A stretch of DNA of 64,000 bases from Mesorhizobium ventifaucium. Its GTDB lineage: Bacteria; Pseudomonadota; Alphaproteobacteria; Rhizobiales; Rhizobiaceae. The notes under the pieces are model-generated. The model was given only the letters and a program-made list of their open reading frames with translations, was not told the origin of the DNA and ran no database searches. Made by a program: the position numbers and the translations under genes. The stretch covers positions 62,001 to 126,000 of the forward strand of contig NZ_CAKXZS010000022.1 of the NCBI RefSeq assembly GCF_935822925.1, read 5' to 3'. This document shows, piece by piece, positions 33,634-42,913 of the stretch (position 1 is the stretch's first letter; every line of letters begins with the position of its first letter).

Positions 33634-35277
33634 TTAATGCTCGATTGGTCCTTTCGGCATGACGATCGCGGTGCCGGCGGTTGTCGGACGCTCGATCATG
33701 CGGCGGACGCGCGGCGGCTCGTCGCCGCTGTGCAGCGCCCGCACGCGCTCGCCGATAACAGCGTCGGCATGGGTGGCCCGCTTGTTGTGGCGGATGTATT
33801 CGAGCCATGTCGGCGTGTGATAGTGCTCGATCCATATTGCGGGATTTTCGAGATCGCGCGCCAGCGTCCAGTTGCGGGCGCCGTCACGGCGGCGGATGCG
33901 GCCGCGTTCAGCCATGGTGGCTAGGAATTCCGGCACGTCCTCCTCGCGGATGATGTACTCGATCATGATGGCGATGGGGCCGCTGCGCAGTTTTAGGTCG
34001 AGCGCAAGATGCGGCTCCTTGAAACGGTTCAGCGGATCGAGGTTGAGAACCGCCTGCTGCGGCAACGGCAACAAGAGGCCAACCGCACCGCCCGCCAGCA
34101 TCGCGACAGCGGCCGCGGTCAGCGCGAACTCGGCGCCTTGCGCATCGGCGACAACACCCCAGATCCAGCTGCCGAGCGCGATGCCGCCGAAAGTTGCCGT
34201 CTGATAGACCGAGAGCACCCGGCCGACCACCCAGCGCGGCGTCGACATCTGCACCGTGATGTTGAAATGCGACAGCGCTACCACCCAGCAGGCGCCGCCG
34301 ATGAGCAGCCCGAGCGACGTTTGCCAGGCCTGATCGCTGACGGCGGCATTGAAGGCGCAGAGCGCAAAGCCGGCGAATGCCATGCGCACCATCGTCTCGC
34401 TGGACAGCATCTGCCTCAGCCGGACGCTGATCAGCGCGCCGCCGACGGCGCCGATACCGAAAGCACCGAGCATGATGCCGTAGGTCAAGGCATCGCCCTT
34501 GACGACATCGCGCGCCACCAGCGGTAGCAGCGCCAGAACCGCGCCGGCGCTGAAGCCGAAAGCCGCACCCCTGACCAGCACCTTGCCGATATTGGGCGAC
34601 ATGGCGACGTAACGCAGGCCAGCACCCATCGCTGCGCCCAGCGTCTCGCGCGGCAGTGTCGAGGCCGGCAATTCCGGTTTCCAGCGGGCCAGCACGATGA
34701 TCAGCCCGACATAGCTCAATGCGTTGGCGGCAAATGCCGCTGCAGCACCTGCGGCGGCAACGATGATGCCGCCGATCGCCGGGCCGACGCTGCGCGTCAG
34801 GTTGAAGCCCAACGAGTTGAGCGCGACGGCAGCCGGCAGCTTGGCGCGCGGCACCATGTCGCCGACAGAAGCCTGCCATGACGGGTTGTAAAGCGCCGTG
34901 CCGCTGTTGATCAGGAAGGCGAAGGCGAGCAGCGTCCACGGCGTTATCAAGCCAAAATAGGTGAACACGGTCAGCAGAACCGAGACGACCAGCATGAAGA
35001 TCTGGGCAATCAGCATGACCTTGCGTCGGTTGAAGCTGTCGGCGATGGCCCCGGCAACGAGCGCAAACAGCATGATCGGCAAGGTGGTCGAAGCCTGGAC
35101 CAGCGCAACCTGATAGGGCGAGGTGGCGATCGTGGTCATCATCCAGGCGGCGCCGACGCCCTGGATCAAGCCACCGAAATTCGAAACCAGACTGGCGGAC
35201 CATACGGCGCGGAAAATGCCGTGTCGGAACGGTGCCAGCGCCGAGACGCGTTCGCTGTCCGGCTCGTCGTCGATCAT
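33634..35277 (-). CDS. MFS exporter of the MFS_3 (EntS-like) family with C-terminal extension
   Basis: 547 residues. About the first 410 form a 12-helix major facilitator (FRHGIFRAVWSASLVSNFGG start; the loop ADSFNRRKVMLIAQ after helix 2) of the MFS_3/DUF894 type, which includes siderophore exporters. The last 130 residues are cytoplasmic and include IAIMIEYIIREEDVPEFLA and HYHTPTWLEYIRHNKR, resembling the ABM-like domain often fused to this subfamily. The substrate cannot be told; no siderophore genes are nearby. Confidence 0.88.
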   Translation of the reverse strand: MIDDEPDSERVSALAPFRHGIFRAVWSASLVSNFGGLIQGVGAAWMMTTIATSPYQVALVQASTTLPIMLFALVAGAIADSFNRRKVMLIAQIFMLVVSVLLTVFTYFGLITPWTLLAFAFLINSGTALYNPSWQASVGDMVPRAKLPAAVALNSLGFNLTRSVGPAIGGIIVAAAGAAAAFAANALSYVGLIIVLARWKPELPASTLPRETLGAAMGAGLRYVAMSPNIGKVLVRGAAFGFSAGAVLALLPLVARDVVKGDALTYGIMLGAFGIGAVGGALISVRLRQMLSSETMVRMAFAGFALCAFNAAVSDQAWQTSLGLLIGGACWVVALSHFNITVQMSTPRWVVGRVLSVYQTATFGGIALGSWIWGVVADAQGAEFALTAAAVAMLAGGAVGLLLPLPQQAVLNLDPLNRFKEPHLALDLKLRSGPIAIMIEYIIREEDVPEFLATMAERGRIRRRDGARNWTLARDLENPAIWIEHYHTPTWLEYIRHNKRATHADAVIGERVRALHSGDEPPRVRRMIERPTTAGTAIVMPKGPIEH

Positions 35278-35344
35278 GGATGCTTCCCCGACTTCAAATG
35301 CTGCGTTCTTCCAGAATCGGTGCCCTCATGCCGTCCCTTAGAAG

Positions 35345-35397
35345 TAGAGCATGACTTTGCAAAGGGCGAACGCCTTTTCAAAGAAGATCATGGTCCA
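35345..35397. repeat. CATGACTTT/GATCATGGTCC palindromic element
   Basis: TAGAGCATGACTTTG on the left and GAAGATCATGGTCCA on the right are diverged inverted arms of the rhizobial ATCATGGTC-type repeat, with an inner AAAGGGCG/CGCCTTTT stem. It lies between MFS and arsR, which are divergent. Confidence 0.6.
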
Positions 35398-35563
35398 ACA
35401 ATAAGATAGCGGTGGCCGGGACAGTTCAGCGGCCATTCTTGCAGGCCGCGTGAAGCGCGTTTCGGCCGCCCGCTCCAAGAACTCGGCGCGTTGGCAAAAA
35501 ATACTTAGCGACTTGACGAAGTTTTCGCTTGCGCCACCGGCAAATTGGGCGATAGTTAGCGAT

Positions 35564-35905
35564 ATGGCTAAGCATTATCTTGATCTCTCGCTGCTCTTCC
35601 ACGCGCTCGCCGATCCGACCCGCCGGTCGATCCTGACCCGGCTCGCCGAAACACCTGCGCGGGTAACGGATCTGGCTGGGCCCACGGGACTACGGCTGCC
35701 CACGGTGATGCGGCACCTTTCCGTGCTGGAGGAGGCAGGGTTGATCACCACGTCCAAAGACGGGCGGATACGCACCTGCGCCATCGTACCCGAGGCTCTG
35801 GATCCGGTGCGGACATGGCTCGATGAACAGCGGGCCATCTGGGAAGCTCGGCTCGACCGGTTGGACGCATTTGTGATGAATGTGATGAAGGAAAGCAAAG
35901 AATGA
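35564..35905 (+). CDS. ArsR-family repressor
   Basis: 113-residue winged-helix regulator of the kind paired with AHSA1/SRPBCC genes. It starts MAKHYLDLSLLFHALADPTR; the recognition part is LRLPTVMRHLSVLEEAGLI. It lacks the ELCVCD-type metal box, so it is not an arsenic sensor. The stop codon overlaps the next start (ATGA), indicating translational coupling. An upstream frame to 35450 adds residues without conservation. Confidence 0.92.
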   Translation: MAKHYLDLSLLFHALADPTRRSILTRLAETPARVTDLAGPTGLRLPTVMRHLSVLEEAGLITTSKDGRIRTCAIVPEALDPVRTWLDEQRAIWEARLDRLDAFVMNVMKESKE

Positions 35906-36828
35906 CACAGAACCTGGATCCAAGTAGCACGGCCCGTACGACGCCTGATGATAGGAGGGACCGTTTTGCGACGCTGACCTTCGAGCGGGACGTGGCCGCG
36001 CCGTTGTCGGTGCTGTGGCAGGCTTGGACGGCCCCTGCCGCACGGGCAGTCTGGGCTGCGCCATCGCCCTCGGTAACCGTGGAGTTTTTGGAGGCAGACA
36101 CCAGGGTGGGTGGTCGCGAGATCTCGCTCTGCAAGATAGAGGGCGAGCCGGACATCCGCTGCGAGTGCGGCTGGCTGGCGTTGCAGCCGGGTGTCCGCAG
36201 CGTGAACTACGAGGTGGTCTCCTCCGGTGGCGTGACGCAATCAGCGGCGCTGGTGACGGCTGAGTTGTCAGGCACGGACAAGCGCAGCCGGCTGGTCGTG
36301 ACGGTGCAACTTTCCTCGCTGGCGCAGGACATGGAGGCCGGCTATCGACAGGGCTTCGACGCAGGACTGAACAATCTCGCCGGAGTTGCCAAGCGAACCA
36401 TGGTGCTGCAACGGGTCATACAGGCGCCGCGAACCGCCGTCTGGAACTCCTGGATGAACCCCGAGACGCTGCCGCAATGGTGGGGGCCGGAAGGCTTCTC
36501 CTGTCGAACGAAGAGGATCGACTTGCGAGCGGGCGGCGAGTGGGTATTCGACATGATCGCGCCTGACGGCACGGTTTTCCCGAACCACCATCTCTATAAC
36601 GAGGTCCGGCCCGAGGAGAGGATCGGTTATACCCTGTATTGGGGCGAGAACGGGCCGAAACATGCCGACGCCTGGGCCTCGTTCGAGGATCAGGACGGGG
36701 CAACGGAAGTAACGCTGGGCATGGTATTCAGCACGGCTGCCGAGTTCCAGGAGGCGAAGGGCTTCGGTGCCGTGGAACTAGGACTGCAAACTCTGGGCAA
36801 ACTGGAACGCTTCGTCGCCTCCCGCTGA
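35902..36828 (+). CDS. Double SRPBCC (AHSA1-like) domain protein
   Basis: 308 residues with two START-like domains. The first (about 20-165: FERDVAAPLSVLWQAWTAPA) is diverged; the second (about 170-305: RVIQAPRTAVWNSWMNPETL, PQWWGPEGFSC) is a typical AHSA1 domain. The domains bind hydrophobic ligands or modulate other proteins. It overlaps arsR by 4 bases and is followed by a RibD-like reductase, a common three-gene arrangement. Ligand unknown. Confidence 0.9.
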   Translation: MTQNLDPSSTARTTPDDRRDRFATLTFERDVAAPLSVLWQAWTAPAARAVWAAPSPSVTVEFLEADTRVGGREISLCKIEGEPDIRCECGWLALQPGVRSVNYEVVSSGGVTQSAALVTAELSGTDKRSRLVVTVQLSSLAQDMEAGYRQGFDAGLNNLAGVAKRTMVLQRVIQAPRTAVWNSWMNPETLPQWWGPEGFSCRTKRIDLRAGGEWVFDMIAPDGTVFPNHHLYNEVRPEERIGYTLYWGENGPKHADAWASFEDQDGATEVTLGMVFSTAAEFQEAKGFGAVELGLQTLGKLERFVASR

Positions 36829-36888
36829 ATTGCTGCGACTTCCCGTCGGCCGAGAATTCACAAAGGGATACACGAAGAGGAGTGTTCT

Positions 36889-37437
36889 ATGAGAAAACTG
36901 ATCATATGGGACATGGTGACCGTCGACGGCTTCTTCGAAGGTCCTGACAGGGACATCAGCTGGTTCGTCTTCGAAGAAGAACTCGAGAACTACATTCGTG
37001 CGACCCAGGAATACGCCGACACGCTGATCTTCGGCCGCGTGACCTACGAGCTGATGGCAGCCTATTGGCCGTCCGAGCAAGGCTGGATCGCGGATTTCAT
37101 GAACAAGATCGAGAAGGTGGTCTTCTCGCGCACGCTGAAAAGCGCCGACTGGAACAACACGAAGCTCTTCAACGGCAATGTCGCGGAAGAAGTCTCCAAG
37201 CTGAAGACCAGGGACGGCGGAGACATCTTCGTGTTCGGCAGCGCCGACCTCACGGCGACCCTGATGGAGCACGGCCTGATCGACGAGTATCACCTCGGGA
37301 TCAACCCCGTCATTCTCGGGAAAGGCACGCCGCTCTTCAAGGGCGGCCCGAACCGGATACCCCTGAAGCATCTCGAGACGAGGACGCTCAAGTCAGGTGT
37401 TGTCATCCTCCACTACGCGCCGGAGAGCAGACAATGA
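36889..37437 (+). CDS. Dihydrofolate reductase-like (RibD C-terminal) protein
   Basis: 182-residue member of the RibD-C/DHFR-like fold. It starts MRKLIIWDMVTVDGFFEGPD and contains TLIFGRVTYELMAAYW and DIFVFGSADLTATLMEHGLI, the usual NADPH-site motifs. It is shorter than true RibD and lacks the deaminase domain, so a role in riboflavin synthesis is not implied. It follows the SRPBCC gene by 60 bases, with GAGGAG before the ATG. Confidence 0.9.
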   Translation: MRKLIIWDMVTVDGFFEGPDRDISWFVFEEELENYIRATQEYADTLIFGRVTYELMAAYWPSEQGWIADFMNKIEKVVFSRTLKSADWNNTKLFNGNVAEEVSKLKTRDGGDIFVFGSADLTATLMEHGLIDEYHLGINPVILGKGTPLFKGGPNRIPLKHLETRTLKSGVVILHYAPESRQ

Positions 37438-37547
37438 CGATCGATCCACTCTTTGCCGTCAACCAGGCTTGTCGAGATGGGGGAGGGCCCGAGGAAGCGG
37501 CGCGCTCTAACTCCTTGACAAGGCTGGGAGCCGTCCCCGCCGGCACC

Positions 37548-38372
37548 TTAGCTGGTGACGAACTCCACAAGGTCGGCGTTCAGCACGTCGGCATTCACCG
37601 TCAGCATGCCATGAGAGAAACCGGGATAGGTCTTCAACGTGCCGTTCGGCAGCAGCTTGACCGCCTTCAAAGCCGAGGCGGCGATCGGAACGACCTGGTC
37701 GTCCTCACCGTGCAGCACCAGCGTCGGCACGGTGATCGCCTTGAGGTCCTCGGTCTGGTCGGTTTCCGAGAAAGCCTTGACGCCATCGTAGTGCGCCTTG
37801 GCGCTCCCCATCATGCCCTGCCGCCACCAGTTCTGGATCACGCCTTCATGGACGCCGCGCCTCGCGGTTGAAGCCGTAGAACGGGCCGGACGGGACGTCG
37901 CGGAAGAACTGTGCACGGTTGCCGGCCAGTGCCGTCCGAAAGCCGTCGAAGACCTCCATCGGCGTGCCTTCGGGGTTGTCGTCGGTCTTCAGCATCAGCG
38001 GCGGAATGGCGGCGACGAGGACGGCTTTGGCCACCCGGCCCGCAGGTTCGCCATGTCGCGCCACGTACCGCGCCACTTCGCCGCCACCCGTGGAATGGCC
38101 GATGTGAACCGCGTTCTTCAGGTCCAGCGCCTTGGCGACGGCAAACGCGTCGGCCGCGTAGTGATCTATGTCGTGACCGTCGGCGACCTGCTCCGAGCGT
38201 CCGTGGCCGCGCCGGTCATGCGCGACGACACGATAGCCCTTCGACAGGAAGAAAAGCATCTGGGCGTCCCAGTCGTCGGAGCAGAGCGGCCAGCCATGGT
38301 GAAAAGCGACGAGGCCGAGATCAGGACGTCGCGGCGGTTGAGCGGCAGGCCGAGGGTGAAGGTGGGAGGCAT
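37548..38372 (-). pseudogene. Frameshifted alpha/beta hydrolase (chloroperoxidase-like)
   Basis: A non-haem chloroperoxidase/esterase-type hydrolase broken over two frames. It starts at 38372 (MPPTFTLGLPLNRR), moves to a second frame before VAFHHGWPLCSDDWDAQMLF, continues through the nucleophile elbow IGHSTGGGEVARYVARHG to FYGFNREARRP and a stop at 37846. It resumes in the first frame near 37850 with HEGVIQNWWRQGMMGSAKAH, and ends at 37548 with the catalytic Asp/His region (HGEDDQVVP, GFSHGML). The region between the start and the HHGWPL strand is also shorter than in relatives. Decay is supported by two independent frame changes. Confidence 0.82.
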
Positions 38373-38541
38373 CGAGGAGTCTCCGCGAGTTGTTCAAAAG
38401 GCGGCGGGTGGGATCACACGCAGTCGCCGCACATGAACGGATTTGTTTCGGTAGAAGGCTTCCCTGTGAGGTGAGGGTGGCGAGGGCCGGCAAACGGATC
38501 GATTCCGACCCTCACCGAAATGCTCGCCATGCCGACCGGGA

Positions 38542-39186
38542 TCAGCCAGCTACTGGCGTGTTGAGAAGCTGCTGCTCCCAAAGATACGCGATGCCGCTGC
38601 CGCCGAAGTGCTGGACGAGAATCTCGGTCAGTTCCTCGACATGCTCGGTGCGCGCCCAATCGCGTTGCCATTCGCCAGCGAGCGCCATCACGGTCATCAC
38701 GTTCGCGCCGGCCGCGATCATTCGCTGGATGGCAACTTCGTGAGACTCCTTCGAAATCCCGCCCGACGCGTCGGTGATCACGGTCACGTCCCAGCCTTCG
38801 CCGGCGGCCTGGATCACAGGCATTGCGACGCAGACCTCGGTCCACAGGCCGGCGATGATCAGCTGCTTGCGGCCGGTCGCCTTGACGACGTTCACCACAT
38901 TCTCGTCCTGCCAGGTGTTCACCCAGGTGCGATCGATGACTTCCTGGTCCGGAAATACGTCGGTGATCTGCTTAAAGAGAAGTCCACCGCGCGCCGCGAT
39001 CACGCTGGTGAGAATGGTTGGAACATTGAAGGTTTTTGCTAGCTTCGCCAGCGCGGTCGTGTTGTTGACCACCATGTGCGGATCGTGGCTGTTCAGGTTC
39101 GCGAGTTGATAAGGTTGGTGATCGATCAGAACGAGGACCGAATCTTCGGGACGAAGAAGCGAATCGAGGCCGTTACGAGGGGTCAT
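38542..39186 (-). CDS. Isochorismatase-like cysteine hydrolase (YcaC type)
   Basis: 214 residues with the isochorismatase-like fold. Catalytic Asp is in VLIDHQPYQLAN, Lys in the TGRKQLIIAG region, and the nucleophile Cys in AGLWTEVCVAMP. The segment AAGEGWDVTVITDASGGIS is typical of YcaC-like proteins of unknown substrate. It is divergent from a LysR gene 155 bases away, a frequent pairing that suggests LysR control. The first codon at 39186 is preferred over an in-frame TTG at 39189. Confidence 0.9.
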   Translation of the reverse strand: MTPRNGLDSLLRPEDSVLVLIDHQPYQLANLNSHDPHMVVNNTTALAKLAKTFNVPTILTSVIAARGGLLFKQITDVFPDQEVIDRTWVNTWQDENVVNVVKATGRKQLIIAGLWTEVCVAMPVIQAAGEGWDVTVITDASGGISKESHEVAIQRMIAAGANVMTVMALAGEWQRDWARTEHVEELTEILVQHFGGSGIAYLWEQQLLNTPVAG

Positions 39187-39340
39187 CAAAACTTCCTTTC
39201 TCTGCCGCTATGGACGGCGATGGGTTCACGGGAGACATCCGCCAGCGGGCGACGTTGCCTGGACGCAATTTGCTGTTCCTTTTGGTGGTGCGGTAGTGCC
39301 ATGGTCGGGCAAGCTGTGTCGCGAAATAAGGAACGCCGGA

Positions 39341-40234
39341 ATGGACATCGAAGACCTACAGACATTTGTCGCAGTGGCCGATGCCGGGGGCGTATCGGCC
39401 GCCGCGCGCCGGCTTGGCGTCTCCAAGTCAATCGTCAGTCGACGGCTCTTTCGGGTTGAAGCAGAGCTTGGCGTTCAGTTGCTTGCACGAACGACCCGCG
39501 GCGCCGCGCTCACGGAAGCGGGGATCACGTTCAGGGACCATGCGGCCAGAGCCAGCGCCGAGATCGACACCGCCAAGGAAACGATCCTCCCGACCGGCGA
39601 CCTTCGCGGCCGCCTGAGGGTTGCCATGCCGCTTACTTTCGGCCCAACCCACTTCGCCCCGGTGCTCGCGGACATGGCGCGCCAGCACCCGCAGCTTCAC
39701 ATTCATACCTCCTACAGCGATCGCTTCGTCGATCTCATCGCAGAGGGTTTCGATTGCGCGATCCGGGGCGCCTACCTTCAGGACTCCAACCTGATCGCGA
39801 AGCGCGTCGGGCCAATCCATGGAAAGCTTGTCGCCAGCCCGGATTATATCAAAGCGCACGGATCACCCGAAACGCTGGACGAACTCGTCACCCATCAGGC
39901 CCTCATGCAGGGAACCGAAGCCTGGCAGTTCATGGATGGCGACAAGATCGTCACGGTCCAGCCGCAGGGCAGGTTCAAGGCCGACAGCGCCACGGCGCTT
40001 GCCGCCGCGGCGGCGGCAAGTCTCGGCATCGCCTGGCTCCCTGATTGCATCACACATGAATATGTGGCCTCCGGCGCGCTGGTCCCGATCATGACACGCT
40101 ATCCGGTGCCTTCGGGGGCCGCGTATGTCGTCCGCCCGCCGGGTCAGCACCCGGCACGCAAGATACGCATACTCACCGAAATGCTGATCGAGCATTTCGA
40201 ACGAAATCCCCACCTCTGGGGTCTCGACCGGTAA
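39341..40234 (+). CDS. LysR-family transcriptional regulator
   Basis: 297 residues, similar in plan to the LysR at 24522. The DNA-binding domain is FVAVADAGGVSAAARRLGVS then KSIVSRRLFRVEAELG. The effector domain begins GRLRVAMPLTFGPTHFAPVL and includes SYSDRFVDLIAEGFDCAIRG. AAGGAA precedes the ATG. It is divergent from the isochorismatase-like gene and is its likely regulator. Confidence 0.9.
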   Translation: MDIEDLQTFVAVADAGGVSAAARRLGVSKSIVSRRLFRVEAELGVQLLARTTRGAALTEAGITFRDHAARASAEIDTAKETILPTGDLRGRLRVAMPLTFGPTHFAPVLADMARQHPQLHIHTSYSDRFVDLIAEGFDCAIRGAYLQDSNLIAKRVGPIHGKLVASPDYIKAHGSPETLDELVTHQALMQGTEAWQFMDGDKIVTVQPQGRFKADSATALAAAAAASLGIAWLPDCITHEYVASGALVPIMTRYPVPSGAAYVVRPPGQHPARKIRILTEMLIEHFERNPHLWGLDR

Positions 40235-40294
40235 AGCACTGACATCCGCGAAGCTTTTGGCAGACGAGGCGCTCGCCTGCGGGCCACCGGCCTC

Positions 40295-40540
40295 AGAGAC
40301 CGTTTGGAAACTCTACTCTGGCGGCCATCTGATGGCGTTTTCTGCGCTTCCGGTGCTCACGGACCAGCGCATGACCCCGGAAACCGGTTTCGGTTTCCGG
40401 AAAGGATCATGCGCAAATGCAAAGTGTTAGAGCGTCCTTTTGCGCGTCCAATTGGACGCGCCGCGCTCTAATGTCCGCTGCGCGCCGGTTCTCGAACCAC
40501 CACCATATGACTCGCCAGAGCGAATTTCGAAACAGTCTCT
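40295..40540. repeat. MITE-like repeat, second copy, interrupted by another palindromic element
   Basis: This copy matches the one at 9650-9795 nearly base for base at both ends, with the same terminal inverted repeats. It is split near 40365 by about 100 bases not in the first copy. The break falls at the tip of the central GGAC/GTCC hairpin of the host repeat. Confidence 0.85.
40366..40470. repeat. GCGCATGAC...GATCATGCGC element nested in the MITE
   Basis: GCGCATGACC near 40367 pairs with GGATCATGCGC near 40404, around CCGGAAACCGG-type symmetry. A second part contains an exact 20-base palindrome GCGCGTCCAATTGGACGCGC at 40442-40461, flanked by TAGAGCG and CGCTCTA. The same class of element occurs alone at 16772. 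Confidence 0.8.
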
Positions 40541-40839
40541 CCGCGACATTTATTGCCGGCACGTTCCACTTTCCGCGACACAGCTTGGCGCATTGCGTGG
40601 CTAGTTGCAGAGACGGCTGCTCACTAGTTCGGGCCGTCGTCGGGCGGGTAGCACTCAAGGTCGAATGGCGCGCTGAGAACAAGGGACGCTTCGATCTCCC
40701 GATCGATGACCGGGATGAGCAAATTCCTCTTCCGGACTGACCGGCGCTGATAAGGTGATCGCGCGGACACGGCTCGGGCGGTCTAGGACGGCATGAACGA
40801 CGTCGCGTGCCGGTTGAATGCAGAATGGAGACAGCGAAA
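40541..40839. other. Intergenic region after the interrupted MITE
   Basis: About 300 bases. A frame ending at 40740 (VEWRAENKGRFDLPIDDRDE near its end) looks faintly protein-like but begins inside the repeat, so it is at most a gene remnant. GGAG at 40827-40830 is the ribosome-binding site of the next gene. Confidence 0.35.
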
Positions 40840-41841
40840 ATGAGCAACAAGTGGCCCCACCTCGACTACCTCAGTTGGCGCGAGACGTGTTCCGCACTGC
40901 ATCTATACTTGCAGATCGCCGCGCCGACTTTCAACGGCCAGCCGAACGAGGTGCCGAACCCGGTGCCGTTCAACGAGGATCATCGCGAACGGCCCTATGA
41001 CCGCGACGCCGTTCAACGCTTCCATCACGCGTTGGCGTCGGTCGACAGGGTCTTCAAGACGTTCCGGACCTCCTTTCTCGGCAAATCCAGCCCGGTTCAC
41101 CTGTTCTGGGGCGCTCTCGATCTGGCCGTCACGCGCTTCTCAGGGAGGCGTGCTCCTCTCCATCCGGGCGGCATTCCGGCATTGCCGGACCACGTGACGC
41201 AGGAGGCCTACGACCGCGAGGTCTCCTCGGCAGGCTTCTGGCCGGGCGGCGGCGGCATCGATTATCCCGCCTTCTACGCCTACGCCTATCCGACGCCGAA
41301 CGGCTTTCGAGGCGCATCGGTCCGGCCGGATGCGGCGTTCTGGCATGACGGCCTGTCGGAGTTCATCCTGCCCTACGATGCCGTGCAGTCGGCGGCCGAT
41401 GGCGACGAGACGCTATTGGCGTTTCTCGTCTCGACCTACGAGGCCGCCGCCGATCTCGGAGGATGGGACCGCGATCTGCTGGAGTGCCTGCAAGGGCGGC
41501 CGGGGCAGGTGCGGCCGCCACACGCCGAGCTGCCGAAGGCCACTTTATCGACCGACGAAAAGGTTGAACGAGAGGATGGCGCATCCAAGGGACGCTACCG
41601 GATGGTCATCGATGGCGTCGAAGCCGAGATGACCTATAGCCGGGCCGGCGAGGGACTGATCATCATCGACCATACGGAAGTCCCAGCAGCCTTGCGGGGC
41701 CGCAAGGTCGGCGAGCAAATGGTGCGCCAGGCGGTCGAGGATGCACGACGCGAAGGGGTCAATATCATTCCGCTTTGTCCGTTCGCAAAAGCGCAGATCG
41801 ACCGTCATCCGGAATGGCAGGATGTGCTTCCTCGGTCATAG
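40840..41841 (+). CDS. DUF5996 - GNAT fusion with an apparent internal deletion
   Basis: 333 residues. The start (WPHLDYLSWRETCSALHLYL, QI) and the stretch from NEVPNPVPFNEDHRERPYD through SPVHLFWGALDLAVTRFSGR and EASV-like regions match DUF5996. Between QI and NGQPNEVPN, full-length members carry about 90-100 further residues, which are absent here with the frame kept. The last 90 residues (from RYRMVIDGVEAEMTYSRAGE to WQDVLPRS) are a small GNAT domain of the YjdJ type, with PALRGRKVGEQMV-like and PLCPFAKAQIDRHPEW motifs. Function unknown; the DUF5996 half is probably impaired. Confidence 0.8.
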   Translation: MSNKWPHLDYLSWRETCSALHLYLQIAAPTFNGQPNEVPNPVPFNEDHRERPYDRDAVQRFHHALASVDRVFKTFRTSFLGKSSPVHLFWGALDLAVTRFSGRRAPLHPGGIPALPDHVTQEAYDREVSSAGFWPGGGGIDYPAFYAYAYPTPNGFRGASVRPDAAFWHDGLSEFILPYDAVQSAADGDETLLAFLVSTYEAAADLGGWDRDLLECLQGRPGQVRPPHAELPKATLSTDEKVEREDGASKGRYRMVIDGVEAEMTYSRAGEGLIIIDHTEVPAALRGRKVGEQMVRQAVEDARREGVNIIPLCPFAKAQIDRHPEWQDVLPRS

Positions 41842-41881
41842 GCTGCCAACAGCCCGACCACGCGCATTGGGGCGATATGCA

Positions 41882-42913
41882 TCACCGATCCTCGAATCCG
41901 GTCAGCACGCCGACGGCGTTGATGCCGATTTCCTCGACGGCATAGCCGCCTTCCATGACGAACAGCGTCGGCAGGCCGAGCTTGGCGATGCGACGGCCAA
42001 TCTTGGGATAGTCGGCGGTTTTCAGCTTGAACCTGCTGATCGGGTCCTTCTCGAACGTGTCGACGCCGAGCGAAACGACCACGACCTCGGGAGCGTAAGC
42101 CGCAAGTTTTGCGCAGGCGTCCTCCAGCGAAGCATTCCAGGCATCCCATGTGGTGCCGAACGGCATGGGGTAGTTGACATTGAAGCCTTCGCCGGCGCCG
42201 GCGCCGCGCTCGTCGGCATGGCCAAGGAAGAAAGGATATTCGGTCATCGGATCGCCATGCAGGTTCAGCACCTGCACGTCGCCGCGGCTGTAGAAGATCT
42301 CCTGCGTGCCGTTGCCGTGATGGTAGTCGACATCGAGGATCGAGACGCGCCTGGCGCCCTGGTCGCGGAACCATTGCGCGACGACCGCGGCGTTGTTGAT
42401 GTAGCAATAGCCGCCCATGAAGGCAGCACCGGCATGATGGCCGGGCGGCCGGCAGAGCGCGAAGGCTGATATCTCGCCGCCCTTGACCAGGGCGGCTGCG
42501 GTCAGCGCCACATCATAGGACGATTTGATCGCCTCCCAGGTGCCTTTGACGAAGCTGGCGCCGCCGTCGAAGGAGTAAAAGCCAAGCAGCGCATCGATGC
42601 TTTGGGGGCGCATATCGCCGCGCAGGCCGCGCGTCGGCCAGGTGAAGGGGAGGGCCGAGCCCGTCCGCCCCGACTCTTCCCAGAGCGGCCATACGGTCGG
42701 CAGGAAATCGATGTAGTCGCTGGTATGCACCTTCCTGGCGGCAGCGAGGTCGTGCGTGGCGGGCGGCAGCACCGGGCCGAGCTTTTCGCTCTCCACCCTC
42801 GCCTTGATGAACTCGGCGCGCGAGGGCTTCTCGAAGGCCGGCACGATGGCGCCGGAAATGAGCTCGAAATTGCCGGCATGACCGGCGTGGAGAGGGGAGA
42901 AAACAGTCTTCAT
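41882..42913 (-). CDS. Histone-deacetylase-fold acetylpolyamine amidohydrolase
   Basis: 343-residue zinc hydrolase of the class II HDAC/AphA family, which removes acetyl groups from acetylated polyamines. Active-site motifs are CRPPGHHAG (His dyad), DVDYHHGNGTQEIFYS (zinc Asp and His), SLGVDTFEKDP and VMEGGYAVEE. The N-terminal insert (LPFTWPTRGLRGDMRPQSID) is of the polyamine-deacetylase type. It is divergent from a YtcJ amidohydrolase and a PotABCD-type transporter, which makes a polyamine substrate likely. Confidence 0.88.
   Translation of the reverse strand: MKTVFSPLHAGHAGNFELISGAIVPAFEKPSRAEFIKARVESEKLGPVLPPATHDLAAARKVHTSDYIDFLPTVWPLWEESGRTGSALPFTWPTRGLRGDMRPQSIDALLGFYSFDGGASFVKGTWEAIKSSYDVALTAAALVKGGEISAFALCRPPGHHAGAAFMGGYCYINNAAVVAQWFRDQGARRVSILDVDYHHGNGTQEIFYSRGDVQVLNLHGDPMTEYPFFLGHADERGAGAGEGFNVNYPMPFGTTWDAWNASLEDACAKLAAYAPEVVVVSLGVDTFEKDPISRFKLKTADYPKIGRRIAKLGLPTLFVMEGGYAVEEIGINAVGVLTGFEDR

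Noticed and set aside
33908..35203. 431-codon minus-strand frame inside the MFS gene
   Set aside because: It lies on the same strand as the transporter in another frame and is Arg/His/Cys-rich nonsense; the MFS frame has all family motifs.
40417..40740. Plus-strand 107-codon frame after the MITE
   Set aside because: It starts inside a repeat element; only its last 30 codons look protein-like, so at best a remnant.
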